From ZC4RG29 sp964521255 (lineage in GTDB: Bacteria; Bacteroidota; Bacteroidia; Cytophagales; Cyclobacteriaceae): a stretch of DNA of 42,398 nucleotides. Under the pieces are notes generated by a model. The model saw only the letters and a program-made list of their open reading frames with translations. It was not told the origin of the DNA and searched no databases. Made by a program: the position numbers and the translations under genes. Of this stretch, positions 24,697 to 33,753 are shown one piece after another; the first letter of the stretch is position 1, and each line of letters opens with the position of its first letter. The stretch spans positions 1 through 42,398 of the forward strand of contig CAZFRM010000030.1 in assembly GCA_964521255.1 (NCBI GenBank), written 5' to 3'.

Positions 24697-25674
24697 TTAT
24701 TGTATTTTGCGTTTCAAGGCATTGACCTTTTCATCCATTGCATTAAAAAATTTGTTTCTTTCTTTTTCGCCGGTTGTACTAATAAGAACGGCTTTATTCA
24801 GCAGGTTATTGAGGGAGCTCTCTGTTTGTTTGCAAAAATTATCCTGCGATGTTGCTATATATTGAAGCGTATTTTGAGTAAGGAAAACAATTCGATTACT
24901 TCCCATTTTGAAGAAGATGGTATTGTCAGCAATGAGAATTTCATTTTTGTATAAGCTGAATTTTTCACCCGTAGAATTTTTAACGCCGGCCGCTGCCCAT
25001 TTTCGAATATTGTTTAACATGGTTGAAAACTGATCAACAAGATTTCGGGCATCATCAGGTTTTACAAAAAAACCACAATCGTAAGTGAATTCAATTTGTC
25101 TTAGAGTAATATTAATCGTTTCATCACTCCACAACTCTGTTGAGGGAAGTAAGGCATACTTATGCCAAATTCTTTTTGCCAGAGTAAGAAGTTCATTGGA
25201 AACAAGGTCTGGCCTGAATTTTTCGTTTTCGAAGCTCGCTCCTAAAACAGTTTTGATCCAAAAGTAAATCTTAAAGGCAGTGAGCTCAGGAAAATCAAAA
25301 TGATAGAAAATTGGAACATCTTTCGCCGAATAAACCAATTCTTTTTCCGGAGAGGCATGAATCATTTCCAGGTTTGCCATAATTGATTTAAACCACGCTT
25401 CAAATCCAAAATTTTTATAGTCTACACTTTGATAACGAAAGGTAACTGTATTTGAGTTGGGGGAAAGCAGAGAATCTAAAGAGACCGCATAGCGATTGCA
25501 AATCAACTTGACTTCATCCAGGGATAATATTGTTTCTCCCCTGATTCTCCGGTAGGCACTATCCCGGCTTATGTTTAGTATTTCCGCGAGATCATCAGCG
25601 AAGGATATATTAGGAGGTATCCTCTTCTTCACTTCATCAAGGAAGATGTTTTGAATGTTGTTAGCAGCAATCAT
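24697..25674 (-). CDS. Helix-turn-helix transcription regulator
   Basis: This 325-aa protein has an N-terminal XRE-type helix-turn-helix at about residues 23-70 (FADDLAEILNISRDSAYRRI, then LSLDEVKLICNRYAVSLDSL). The remaining ~250 residues are a helical region without a recognised ligand domain. This plan, a short HTH with a long helical tail, is frequent in Cytophagales regulators of unknown target. It stands alone; about 200 nt before it hold no gene, only a TAACTTTG box at 25742-25749 on the other strand with no frame after it. Confidence 0.8.
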   Translation of the reverse strand: MIAANNIQNIFLDEVKKRIPPNISFADDLAEILNISRDSAYRRIRGETILSLDEVKLICNRYAVSLDSLLSPNSNTVTFRYQSVDYKNFGFEAWFKSIMANLEMIHASPEKELVYSAKDVPIFYHFDFPELTAFKIYFWIKTVLGASFENEKFRPDLVSNELLTLAKRIWHKYALLPSTELWSDETINITLRQIEFTYDCGFFVKPDDARNLVDQFSTMLNNIRKWAAAGVKNSTGEKFSLYKNEILIADNTIFFKMGSNRIVFLTQNTLQYIATSQDNFCKQTESSLNNLLNKAVLISTTGEKERNKFFNAMDEKVNALKRKIQ

Positions 25675-25878
25675 TTGGTTAGGTAGGTATAGCGGGGAGA
25701 GGATACTTAAACTAATATAGTTAATATCAATCGGTTAACGATAACTTTGAGCAAAAACATTTTTTCAGGCAAAGCTTTAAGGATGCCGAGACAAATACAC
25801 TCGTTTTCGCGGTAGAATATTTAGAAGAGAATAGGTTTATGAGTTCACCAGAATACCCTTTTTCAGGGAGTCAGGATT

Positions 25879-27099
25879 TTAGTTTTCGAATTGCTTATCC
25901 AACGGTGCTAACTTTTCCAGATCGACCAAAACTGCCTTATCGAGTGGTGTGTCTTTAATAACGTTGTAGCTATCCCAGAACTTTTTATTGTAGGGCCTAT
26001 CCTGATACTGAAGTCCGTAGTTCTTCATTTTCTCAGTCGATCCGATTCTTTTACTGGTAAAAGGTTTCACTTCATTGATAAAAAGTTGTTGATGTAATTC
26101 CGTTTCAAAATTAAGCTTATGTGTTGAAGCATCATACCAGTTTAATTTAGACGTCACACGCATGAAGTTCAGGTACATTCTGTTCTTGTACTTCTTAAAA
26201 TCAATGACTTTTTTAAGCCCATCGAATTTACTGTACATTCCCTTGCGTGTTTCAATCACTTCGTCTGTAGGCCCGCTTTCATACTCAAGATGAATAATGG
26301 AATAATCATCTGTATCAACAAAAAGCTTTAATGAAAATATATCCTTGTATGATAAAACGTAAATGCGATGACCATCATAATAGGAATTCTTTTCACGAAC
26401 AATTTTTTGAATGAAGTCTGACGCAGAGTTCAAATAATGGTACCGTATGTCATTTTGAAGGAGAAGGTCTTCAAGAAGGTTGTCCTGATCGAAGTAAGCT
26501 GTAAAGCGATTCTCATAACCCAGGCTTTGTCTTACCTCAATAAGTTTTACCCTTTCTCTTAGCTTAAACTTATTTCTTGGCTCCTTGTAATTTTCATCAA
26601 ATATTTCAACCGCAGCTTCCAGCAATGAAATATAGGTTCCGCCAACCTTCTTTACATCGCGATAAAATCCTTCAAGCATAAACGGCCGCATGGGGTAATT
26701 ATCATTTATTTTGGAAAGCGCTATGTGAAAGATATCTGCCCCGGTAAGGGAATCGGCAACCACCACTTCATCAAGCATCTTTGAAACCCTGTCCATCAAA
26801 ATAAGTTGTGGTTCATGGGAAATAAGTGACCAGACGGGGGCCTCAAAGTTTGTATAGCCCAGCATGCTGATGACCAAAATTTCGTTACGGTATTCGTTCG
26901 GTAAATGGAAATCAAATTCACCCTGAAGGTTGGTGATTGAATTGATGGGCTTACCCTTAATACCTATTGATGCGTAGGGCAATGATTCCCCTCCGGTTCG
27001 GTCGGTAACTTTACCGGATATAGTAATAGTTTGTGCTAGGGGAGAAAGCCAGACAAGGCAAAGCATAAAAGCCAATAATACCCGCATGACTACTTGCAT
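25879..27099 (-). CDS. Carboxypeptidase-regulatory-like domain protein
   Basis: This 406-aa exported protein has a signal peptide (ending PLAQ), then a carboxypeptidase-D regulatory-like beta domain (about residues 24-105, ISGKVTDRTGGESLPYASI and ISMLGY). The rest matches the general pattern of Bacteroidota outer-membrane-associated proteins with a LolA-like beta-rich region (MLEGFYRDVKKV, YDGHRIYVLSYKD, RMYLNFMRVTSKLNWYD). It lacks a TonB barrel. Function is unknown. It is divergent from the two-component pair by 140 nt. Confidence 0.8.
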   Translation of the reverse strand: MQVVMRVLLAFMLCLVWLSPLAQTITISGKVTDRTGGESLPYASIGIKGKPINSITNLQGEFDFHLPNEYRNEILVISMLGYTNFEAPVWSLISHEPQLILMDRVSKMLDEVVVADSLTGADIFHIALSKINDNYPMRPFMLEGFYRDVKKVGGTYISLLEAAVEIFDENYKEPRNKFKLRERVKLIEVRQSLGYENRFTAYFDQDNLLEDLLLQNDIRYHYLNSASDFIQKIVREKNSYYDGHRIYVLSYKDIFSLKLFVDTDDYSIIHLEYESGPTDEVIETRKGMYSKFDGLKKVIDFKKYKNRMYLNFMRVTSKLNWYDASTHKLNFETELHQQLFINEVKPFTSKRIGSTEKMKNYGLQYQDRPYNKKFWDSYNVIKDTPLDKAVLVDLEKLAPLDKQFEN

Positions 27100-27239
27100 A
27101 AGCTACCAAGTTGGCAAATGGTTGTCGTCTTTCAAATTCAAAGTATGTTATTCACTCTTTTTACATAATTATCGCTTAATGGTCGAATTATTCGGGTTTT
27201 GGTTTTCCAATACGTAACTTTATTAGTCAATTTACGGGA

Positions 27240-28358
27240 ATGAATTTTTTAGAAAACATACCGAAGGTGTGGAAACGGGCATACTTCATTCTTTGCCTTT
27301 GGTATGCCATTAACTTTGCCGTAGGTACTTTTTTAGAATGGCGATTCGAAAACCACTATACCTACATCTTTTGGAATGCGCTGTCTCTGTACGAGATGTT
27401 GTGCCTCCTTATCATTCTTATATTACTGTACGCCAATTGGCTATTTAAATTTAATGTTTACATACAAGTAGCCGGTCATTTTATTGGTGTGATGACTCAT
27501 TTTTTTATTATGGGTTCATTATCCTATTACCTTGAGGATTATGTAGAGGGCTTTGATCATGTTGACAACTGGAAAGACCATTTGCTCGGCTTGTTGAAAT
27601 GGAAGGGACTTCACTTTCACGATCAATATATTATTTCTATAGGTGTTTATTATGTAATACGCTATTTTCAGGGCTTACAGAACCAGGTGCAGGAAAAAGG
27701 CGAGCTGGCTATCAAAAATCGGGAAATGCAAATATCCTTACTTAAGTCTCAAATTAATCCTCACTTTTTATTTAATACACTTAACTCTATTAATACACTA
27801 ATTGGATCAAGTAAGGAGCAGGCACGGAAGGTGATCACACAATTATCTGATATTTTTCGGTATGCCCTGGATTCACATAGTGACCACATGGTGAAATTAA
27901 TTCATGAACTTGATTTTATTGATAGCTATATTCGCATCCAGCAAGTGCGGTTTGGAGACCGGCTGCAGTTTATAAAACAGGTCGACTTCTCTTGTTTAGG
28001 TGTTATGATTCCACCAATGATTTTACAACCCTTGGTGGAGAACTCTGTGAAGTATGGCATAGCTCCAAAGGACGACGGTGGTACTATTATTTTAACCGTG
28101 AAGCGTTTCAATAATATGATTTTCTTTGAAGTTAAAGACGACGGATTGGGCTCAAACGCTACCAAAGTTATGGATGGAAGCTCCAGCGGCGTTGGCATGA
28201 AAAACACGGATGAACGATTAAAAAATATTTTTGGCCCGGGTTCCGGCTTGCGTATTCGCTCAAATGAATATGGCTATTCAGTTAGCTTCTTTATTCCATT
28301 TGAGGAGCAAGTCCTGCAACCGGCAAGTGTTAGTGAATTTAAAAGTAAAGCTGTATGA
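27240..28358 (+). CDS. LytS-type sensor histidine kinase
   Basis: This 372-aa membrane kinase has about four hydrophobic segments in residues 1-145. The His_kinase domain follows, with H175 in LKSQINPHFLFNTLNSIN, the N-box LQPLVENSVKYG, and glycine boxes DDGLGS and SGVGMKNTDERL. No extracellular sensor domain is visible. Its stop overlaps the regulator ATG by 4 nt, so the two form a pair. Confidence 0.95.
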   Translation: MNFLENIPKVWKRAYFILCLWYAINFAVGTFLEWRFENHYTYIFWNALSLYEMLCLLIILILLYANWLFKFNVYIQVAGHFIGVMTHFFIMGSLSYYLEDYVEGFDHVDNWKDHLLGLLKWKGLHFHDQYIISIGVYYVIRYFQGLQNQVQEKGELAIKNREMQISLLKSQINPHFLFNTLNSINTLIGSSKEQARKVITQLSDIFRYALDSHSDHMVKLIHELDFIDSYIRIQQVRFGDRLQFIKQVDFSCLGVMIPPMILQPLVENSVKYGIAPKDDGGTIILTVKRFNNMIFFEVKDDGLGSNATKVMDGSSSGVGMKNTDERLKNIFGPGSGLRIRSNEYGYSVSFFIPFEEQVLQPASVSEFKSKAV

Positions 28359-29098
28359 ACATTACTTGTGTCGTAGTTGACGATGAAAAATTAGCGCGTG
28401 ATCTTTTGCTGGAGTACCTTCAACAGATGCCGCAGATCCAGGTTATCGGTGAATGCTCCAAAGGGAAAGAAGCCGTTGAAAAAATTGACAAGCTCAAACC
28501 TGATCTCATTTTTTTGGATGTACAAATGCCCGGCATGACGGGCTTTGATGTGCTGGAAGATATTGTTCATGATCCGTATGTAATTTTTTGCACGGCCTAC
28601 GATCAATATGCCATTAAGGCTTTTGAAAAAAATGCTGTTGATTACATTCTGAAACCTTTAGATCAGGAGCGCTTCAAACTTGGTGTTGAACGTGCCATTA
28701 ACCGGATGAAACTGGAGCAGAACAATGTGGGTGAACTTCTGCGGAACCTGAAGACCGAAAATAAAACGTCTTACGACTCGCATATCTTTGTCCAAAAATC
28801 TGAAAAGCTTCTTAATCTTCCCGTTGAAGAGATTGTTTACCTGGAAGCTTCCGGTGACTACACAATCCTCACGACCAAAAACGATCAGTTCGTAAGTTCG
28901 TCAGGTATTGGAAAGCTCGAAGAAATTCTTAATCCCGAAACGTTTATCCGCGTGCATCGCAGTACGATTATCAACCTTAACTCGTTGAAGGAAATTGAAA
29001 AACACTTTAACGGTGGTATGGTGGTGAAGATGCAAAACGGAAAAAGCTTTCCGGTGAGCCGCACCTATGCAAAACTCATTCGGAAGAAGGTAGTCTAG
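28355..29098 (+). CDS. LytTR-family response regulator
   Basis: This 247-aa regulator has a receiver domain (acidic D9/D10, phospho-acceptor D55 in IFLDVQMPG, Lys in YILKPLD) and a C-terminal LytTR DNA-binding domain (IVYLEASGDYTILTTKND, then FIRVHRSTIINL and FPVSRTY). It is presumably phosphorylated by the overlapping LytS-type kinase. Targets are unknown; the divergent carboxypeptidase-regulatory-like gene is an obvious candidate. Confidence 0.95.
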   Translation: MNITCVVVDDEKLARDLLLEYLQQMPQIQVIGECSKGKEAVEKIDKLKPDLIFLDVQMPGMTGFDVLEDIVHDPYVIFCTAYDQYAIKAFEKNAVDYILKPLDQERFKLGVERAINRMKLEQNNVGELLRNLKTENKTSYDSHIFVQKSEKLLNLPVEEIVYLEASGDYTILTTKNDQFVSSSGIGKLEEILNPETFIRVHRSTIINLNSLKEIEKHFNGGMVVKMQNGKSFPVSRTYAKLIRKKVV

Positions 29099-29125
29099 GG
29101 AAGGTTAATAGTTAAAGGTTAAAAG

Positions 29126-29947
29126 TTAATCGGCTTTAGTTGTCAGGGCAGAGCCTTTCTTTCTCGCTCGTATCAGTATAACAACACCTGCAAGCACCAG
29201 GGGAATACTAAGTATTTGCCCCATGTTTAACGTTAAGTTTTCTTCGAAGGGTACCTGGGCTTCTTTGAAGAATTCATCAATAAATCGCAAAGACCACAGA
29301 ACGATAAGGAATACTCCGAAGATAAAGCCATTGCCTACCTGATCGCGTTTGAATTTCCAGATGTAAAAGAGAATGGCAAATAAAATGAAACAGTATATGG
29401 CTTCATATAACTGGGCTGGGTGCCTCGGTGTATTATCTACCAACTGAAAAATAAAGGCCCACGGAACATCGGCAGGTTTTCCAAGAATTTCTGAGTTCAT
29501 CAGATTGCCAAGCCGGATGAAACCCCCTACTATACAAACTACAATCACAAGGCGATCGACCATCCACAAATAATTGTACTTAAGCTTGCGACAGAAGAAA
29601 TAAAGCCCAAGCAAAATGCCCGCAGCCGCACCGTGACTTGCAAGACCAGAGTAAGGAGGAAGAATAATTTCCAGTGGGTCTGTGATGAATACGGATGGGT
29701 CATAGAAAAGGAAATGACCAAACCGTGCACCAAGCAAGGTGGCAATAACAATATATAGGGTTAGTGTATCAACATCTTTGCCGGGTCGGTTTTCAATTTT
29801 GAAGATGTAATACATGATTTGCTGGGCAAGAATGAGGCCCAACGCCCATGAAAGTCCGTACCAGCGGATAGGTAAATCAATACCGGGGATGGTAAAAATA
29901 TCAGGATTAACATTCCAGTTGATAAAAGAAATAAGAGATAATAGCAT
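29126..29947 (-). CDS. lgt: Prolipoprotein diacylglyceryl transferase
   Basis: This 273-aa inner-membrane enzyme transfers diacylglycerol to the lipobox cysteine of prolipoproteins. Seven hydrophobic segments are visible, with family motifs IRWYGLSWALG, LLGARFGHFLFYD, SHGAAAG, GGFIRLGNLMNSEI and RHPAQLYEA. It follows purM by 23 nt and converges with the two-component genes. Confidence 0.96.
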   Translation of the reverse strand: MLLSLISFINWNVNPDIFTIPGIDLPIRWYGLSWALGLILAQQIMYYIFKIENRPGKDVDTLTLYIVIATLLGARFGHFLFYDPSVFITDPLEIILPPYSGLASHGAAAGILLGLYFFCRKLKYNYLWMVDRLVIVVCIVGGFIRLGNLMNSEILGKPADVPWAFIFQLVDNTPRHPAQLYEAIYCFILFAILFYIWKFKRDQVGNGFIFGVFLIVLWSLRFIDEFFKEAQVPFEENLTLNMGQILSIPLVLAGVVILIRARKKGSALTTKAD

Positions 29948-29970
29948 ATACTAGAACTGTGGTAAGAAGC

Positions 29971-31137
29971 TTATTGATAAGAAAACGTTCCGAAAGGGCT
30001 GTTTACGGTAACTTGTTTATTGTCGGATGCTTCAACATGTCCAATAATTTTTGCATCAACATTAAATGATTTGGAGATAGAAATGATCTGCGGGGCATAC
30101 CTCTCGTCTACATAGAGTTCCATACGGTGGCCCATGTTAAAAACCTTGTACATTTCTTTCCAGTCCGTTCCGCTTTCTTCCTGAATAATTTTAAAGAGCG
30201 GCGGAATTTCAAAAAGATCATTTTTTATCACGTGAAGATTATCAATAAAGTGTAGCACCTTAGTTTGTGCCCCGCCACTGCAATGGACCATTCCGTGAAT
30301 ATGTTGTCTTAGCTCTTTTAGCACCTCCGTTATTACAGGTGCATAGGTTCGTGTTGGCGATAAAACCAACTTGCCAACATTAACATCCAATCCCGGAACG
30401 GAATCAGTAACTTTGTATCTACCTGAGTAAACTAAATTTTCCGGAACACTTTGATCATATGACTCGGCGTATTGGACAGCATATGTTTTGTGAAAAACAT
30501 CATGCCGTGCAGAAGTAAGCCCGTTACTGCCCATTCCTCCATTGTAAGCATCTTCATAGGACGCCTTGCCAAATGATGTCAGCCCAACAATAACATCACC
30601 CGCCTTAATGTTTTTGTTATCGATAATATCTTTTCGCCTCATGCGTGCGATCACTGTGCTATCAACCACAATCGTTTTTACTAAATCGCCAAGGTCTGCT
30701 GTCTCACCACCTGTGCTGATAATGGACAGTCCATGATGACGGAGCATTTCAAGTACTTCTTCCGTTCCATTAACTATAGCGGCAATTACCTCACCCGGAA
30801 TTTTGTTTTTGTTGCGGCCAATAGTGGAGGAGAGAAGAATATTTTCAGTGGCGCCCACACAAAGTAAATCATCAATGTTCATGATGATTGCATCTTGCGC
30901 AATTCCTTTCCACACCGAAAGGTCGCCGGTTTCTCGCCAGTAAATGTAGGCGAGTGAAGATTTCGTTCCTGCGCCATCTGCATGCATGATGTTGCAGTAA
31001 GAAGGATCATTGCCCATAAAATCTTCAACCACTTTGCAGAATGCTTTTGGAAACAGTCCCTTATCTATTTTGCTAATGGCCTTGTGAACATCCTCCTTGG
31101 ATGCAGAAACTCCCCGTTGATTGTAGCGGTCAGACAT
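29971..31137 (-). CDS. purM: Phosphoribosylformylglycinamidine cyclo-ligase, Bacteroidota type
   Basis: This 388-aa ATP-dependent enzyme forms AIR from FGAM in purine synthesis. It belongs to the longer, divergent PurM form of Bacteroidota. Motifs are YCNIMHADGAGTKSS, AQDAIIMNIDDLLCVGA, ISTGGETADLGD and VIVGLTSFGKASYE. lgt lies 23 nt downstream, so the two are probably co-transcribed. Confidence 0.92.
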   Translation of the reverse strand: MSDRYNQRGVSASKEDVHKAISKIDKGLFPKAFCKVVEDFMGNDPSYCNIMHADGAGTKSSLAYIYWRETGDLSVWKGIAQDAIIMNIDDLLCVGATENILLSSTIGRNKNKIPGEVIAAIVNGTEEVLEMLRHHGLSIISTGGETADLGDLVKTIVVDSTVIARMRRKDIIDNKNIKAGDVIVGLTSFGKASYEDAYNGGMGSNGLTSARHDVFHKTYAVQYAESYDQSVPENLVYSGRYKVTDSVPGLDVNVGKLVLSPTRTYAPVITEVLKELRQHIHGMVHCSGGAQTKVLHFIDNLHVIKNDLFEIPPLFKIIQEESGTDWKEMYKVFNMGHRMELYVDERYAPQIISISKSFNVDAKIIGHVEASDNKQVTVNSPFGTFSYQ

Positions 31138-31220
31138 TAATTTTGTTGAATCTTCTTTACGGATTGCAAAGGTGCAAATTAATCATGGTTGAGGGAAGGA
31201 ATCTGACGAGAAGTTGTTTA

Positions 31221-31274
31221 GCCACTAAGTCACAAAGACACGAAGAAATGCACACTATTTTGTGCCTTTGTGGC
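31221..31274. repeat. Palindromic dispersed repeat upstream of purM
   Basis: GCCACTAAGTCACAAAGACA (from 31221) pairs with TTTTGTGCCTTTGTGGC (31258-31274) through GCCAC/GTGGC and CACAAAG/CTTTGTG. It resembles the widespread CACAAAGACACGAAG repeat class of Bacteroidota. It occupies much of the 141-nt gap between purM and trmH and could form a transcript-end hairpin for trmH-side or purM-side RNA. Confidence 0.55.
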
Positions 31275-31278
31275 GAAA

Positions 31279-31809
31279 TCAATTAGAAAGCTTTTTAAAA
31301 AATTCCCACATCACAATTCCCAGGCAAACCGAAATGTTAAGTGAATGCTTCGTTCCGGACTGAGGAACCTCAAGAGCAACATCCGCATGGGAAATTACCT
31401 GTTCGCTCACCCCATGCACTTCATTACCAAAAACAAGGCAATATTTTTTCTCCGGATCAGGAATGAAATCATGGAGCTTTGTGCTCTCCGATGTTTGCTC
31501 GACTATAATAATAGTATAACCATTTTCTTTTAGCATGATCACAGCCTCTTCAGGTTTTTCAATGTACTCCCACGTTACGGATTCTGTGGCCCCTAGGGCT
31601 GTTTTATGAATTTCACGATGTGGCGGAGTTCCTGTTATTCCGGTGAGAATTATTTTTTCCATTCTAAAAGCATCAGCAGTTCGAAAAGCTGAACCTACAT
31701 TGTGCAGGCTGCGAACATTATCCAGGAGAATTGTAATGGGAAGTTTATCAGCTTCTTTGAATTGCTCAATAGAAATACGACCCAGTTCTTCCAGCTTTAA
31801 TTTTTTCAT
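31279..31809 (-). CDS. SPOUT RNA methyltransferase (TrmH/SpoU family)
   Basis: This 176-aa enzyme transfers a methyl group from SAM to a ribose 2'-OH of tRNA or rRNA. The three SPOUT motifs are present: NVRSLHNVGSAFRTAD, LVFGNEVHGVS and VPQSGTKHSLNISV. The RNA target cannot be fixed from the sequence. It follows the DUF4230 gene by 7 nt. Confidence 0.92.
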   Translation of the reverse strand: MKKLKLEELGRISIEQFKEADKLPITILLDNVRSLHNVGSAFRTADAFRMEKIILTGITGTPPHREIHKTALGATESVTWEYIEKPEEAVIMLKENGYTIIIVEQTSESTKLHDFIPDPEKKYCLVFGNEVHGVSEQVISHADVALEVPQSGTKHSLNISVCLGIVMWEFFKKLSN

Positions 31810-31816
31810 GAAACAA

Positions 31817-32473
31817 TTAATTCACTAATTCCACATCAATTCTCTCCTCCCCAATCCTGATCTCAACTTCTTTGACATGAGGTTTTAATACTTCCAAAAG
31901 TTTTTCCTGCATTTTTTTTGATGCATCATTGATAAACGGAGCCTGATTGGCGTAACGCCTCGCATCCTGAGTAAATGCATTCACAGCTTTTGCACGATCT
32001 TCTTCATACACCCAGTTCCAAATACCATTTTCATCCCTGAATTGCATGTCGCCCATTGATTCAACAGAAAGAACTTTCGGCTTGGGAAAAACCACAATGG
32101 CTTTTTTCTTTTCAATGGTGATGTCAAATTTTTCGTTGAGATCAAAACCAGCTTTTGCATCGAACGTACCGGATACTTCTATTTCTTTAGTGCTCCCCAT
32201 CCAGGTGTTTTTCCATTTATAGGTATGTCGAAATTTCTGTGACAGAGTGGCCAATTCTAAAATGTTGGTCTGTTGTTGAACCACAATGGTGTTGTTCACT
32301 TTTATTTGCGGAGTAAACTGAAACAGTTCCCTCAAATCTTTCCCAATTTGTTTAGCCCCTTCATAACTTTGCTCTGCGAATTGACGAGGTATCACGACCA
32401 ACAGCACATACGCCGTGATGCTTATAGCAGTTAATAAAATGATAGCAAGAATAATCTTTCGGTTACTGAACAT
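31817..32473 (-). CDS. DUF4230 family membrane-anchored protein
   Basis: This 218-aa protein has a single N-terminal membrane anchor (about residues 8-28) and a soluble domain of the DUF4230 family (LATLSQKFRHTYKWKNTWMG, FDITIEKKKAIVVFPKPKVL). The family has no known activity. trmH lies 7 nt downstream on the same strand. Confidence 0.85.
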   Translation of the reverse strand: MFSNRKIILAIILLTAISITAYVLLVVIPRQFAEQSYEGAKQIGKDLRELFQFTPQIKVNNTIVVQQQTNILELATLSQKFRHTYKWKNTWMGSTKEIEVSGTFDAKAGFDLNEKFDITIEKKKAIVVFPKPKVLSVESMGDMQFRDENGIWNWVYEEDRAKAVNAFTQDARRYANQAPFINDASKKMQEKLLEVLKPHVKEVEIRIGEERIDVELVN

Positions 32474-32561
32474 CCCCTAAATATCGGAATTATCAATAAC
32501 GCACTACAAGAATTATTCTGTTGTTTTCCATTTCAACGAAAGCGACCTTATATTCGCTGGC

Positions 32562-33482
32562 ATGAATGGAGTGAAACTGAAAGGAATAATCTTGCCGCTA
32601 CTACTCATTACCGGAATGGCCACAGGACAATACATACCAAAATTTGATGTACAGGGACACCGGGGCGCACGGGGCTTGAAACCGGAAAATACCATTCCGG
32701 CTTTTCTTGTTGCCCTGGACAATGGCGTGACCACGGTAGAGATGGATCTTGCCGTTACCAAAGATGGTCAACTGGTAGTCTCCCACGAGCCGTGGATGGC
32801 ATCCGAAATTTGTCTCGATATGAATGGAAAAGAAATTGAAGAAAAGAATGAGAAGAAATTCAATATCTATCAGATGACCTATGCTGAAGTACAACAGTTC
32901 GATTGCGGATCAAAGAGGAATCCTAAATTTCCACAACAGGAAAAGATGGCCGTCAGCAAACCTCTTTTACAGGATGTGATCGTGGCAATTGAAGATCACA
33001 TCAAGAGTTTTTCACGATATGAAGTAGATTATAATATTGAAATTAAAAGTTCGCCGGAAGGGGATAATAAATTTCATCCTGATCCTGAAAAATTTTCAGA
33101 TATGGTTTACGAACTTCTCGATCAATACCTTCCAATGCAAAGAATAGTTATCCAATCATTCGATTTCAGAATTTTAAAGTACTGGCATAAAAAGTATCCT
33201 CAAGTGCGACTTGCTGCGCTGGTTGAAAATACACGATCAATCGATTCAAATTTAAAATCGCTGGGATTTAATCCTTCGGTTTACAGTCCGTATTACAAAT
33301 TGCTAAACAAACAGAAGGTGACTTATTTACATAACAAGAGGATTCGTGTCATTCCATGGACTGTCAATGAAGATTCAGATATGCTTTCCATTAAAGCAAT
33401 GGGCGCCGATGGGTTCATTACCGATTATCCTGATCGTCCCCGAAAATACAAAATGACATTGGAGTTGAAGCCAAAACAATAA
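32562..33482 (+). CDS. Glycerophosphodiester phosphodiesterase
   Basis: This 306-aa exported TIM-barrel enzyme cleaves glycerophosphodiesters to glycerol 3-phosphate and an alcohol. A signal peptide covers about residues 1-22. Catalytic residues are H33-R34 (GHRGARG), E60 and D62 (VEMDLAVTKDG), and H75 (VVSHEPWM), plus the substrate strand VDYNIEIKSS. The C-terminal WTVNEDSDMLSIKAMGADGF is typical of the family. Confidence 0.93.
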   Translation: MNGVKLKGIILPLLLITGMATGQYIPKFDVQGHRGARGLKPENTIPAFLVALDNGVTTVEMDLAVTKDGQLVVSHEPWMASEICLDMNGKEIEEKNEKKFNIYQMTYAEVQQFDCGSKRNPKFPQQEKMAVSKPLLQDVIVAIEDHIKSFSRYEVDYNIEIKSSPEGDNKFHPDPEKFSDMVYELLDQYLPMQRIVIQSFDFRILKYWHKKYPQVRLAALVENTRSIDSNLKSLGFNPSVYSPYYKLLNKQKVTYLHNKRIRVIPWTVNEDSDMLSIKAMGADGFITDYPDRPRKYKMTLELKPKQ

Positions 33483-33537
33483 CTCAAAAAAATTAAGCAG
33501 TACTGCCTATTGATTTATTTCTTTCTGTATCCTTGCA

Positions 33538-33719
33538 GATAATTTATCACGAATGTCCGACTAAAAAAACGAACACCTACGTAATCCCTTGATTTTCTTG
33601 ATTCCATAGTCTCTCTCCTTCGGAGAGAGGTAGGAGTGAGGCCAGATAAAGAAACATCAAGAAAATCAAGGGATTGAAACGAAGACTACATTTTAGTCGG
33701 ACAACAATGATAATTTATC
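33538..33719. mobile_element. MITE-like palindromic element with direct repeats
   Basis: GATAATTTATC occurs at 33538-33548 and again at 33709-33719, flanking a palindromic insert. Five nucleotides inside each copy begin perfect 13-bp terminal inverted repeats TGTCCGACTAAAA (33554-33566, inverted at 33691-33703). A second perfect 20-bp inverted repeat lies further in (33583-33602 with 33656-33675), and the centre has a GAGAGAG-type hairpin (33610-33630). No open frame is present. The 11-bp flanks look like a target-site duplication. It is probably non-autonomous. Confidence 0.7.
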
Positions 33720-33753
33720 TCAATTCTTAAACCACACATTCGCAGCTAATCTT

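Noticed and set aside
25742..25878. TAACTTTG box on the plus strand followed by short frames (a 10-codon frame, then a 35-codon frame running antisense into the neighbouring gene).
   Set aside because: The frames are very short, lack a -33 element and overlap the 3' end of a real gene on the other strand.
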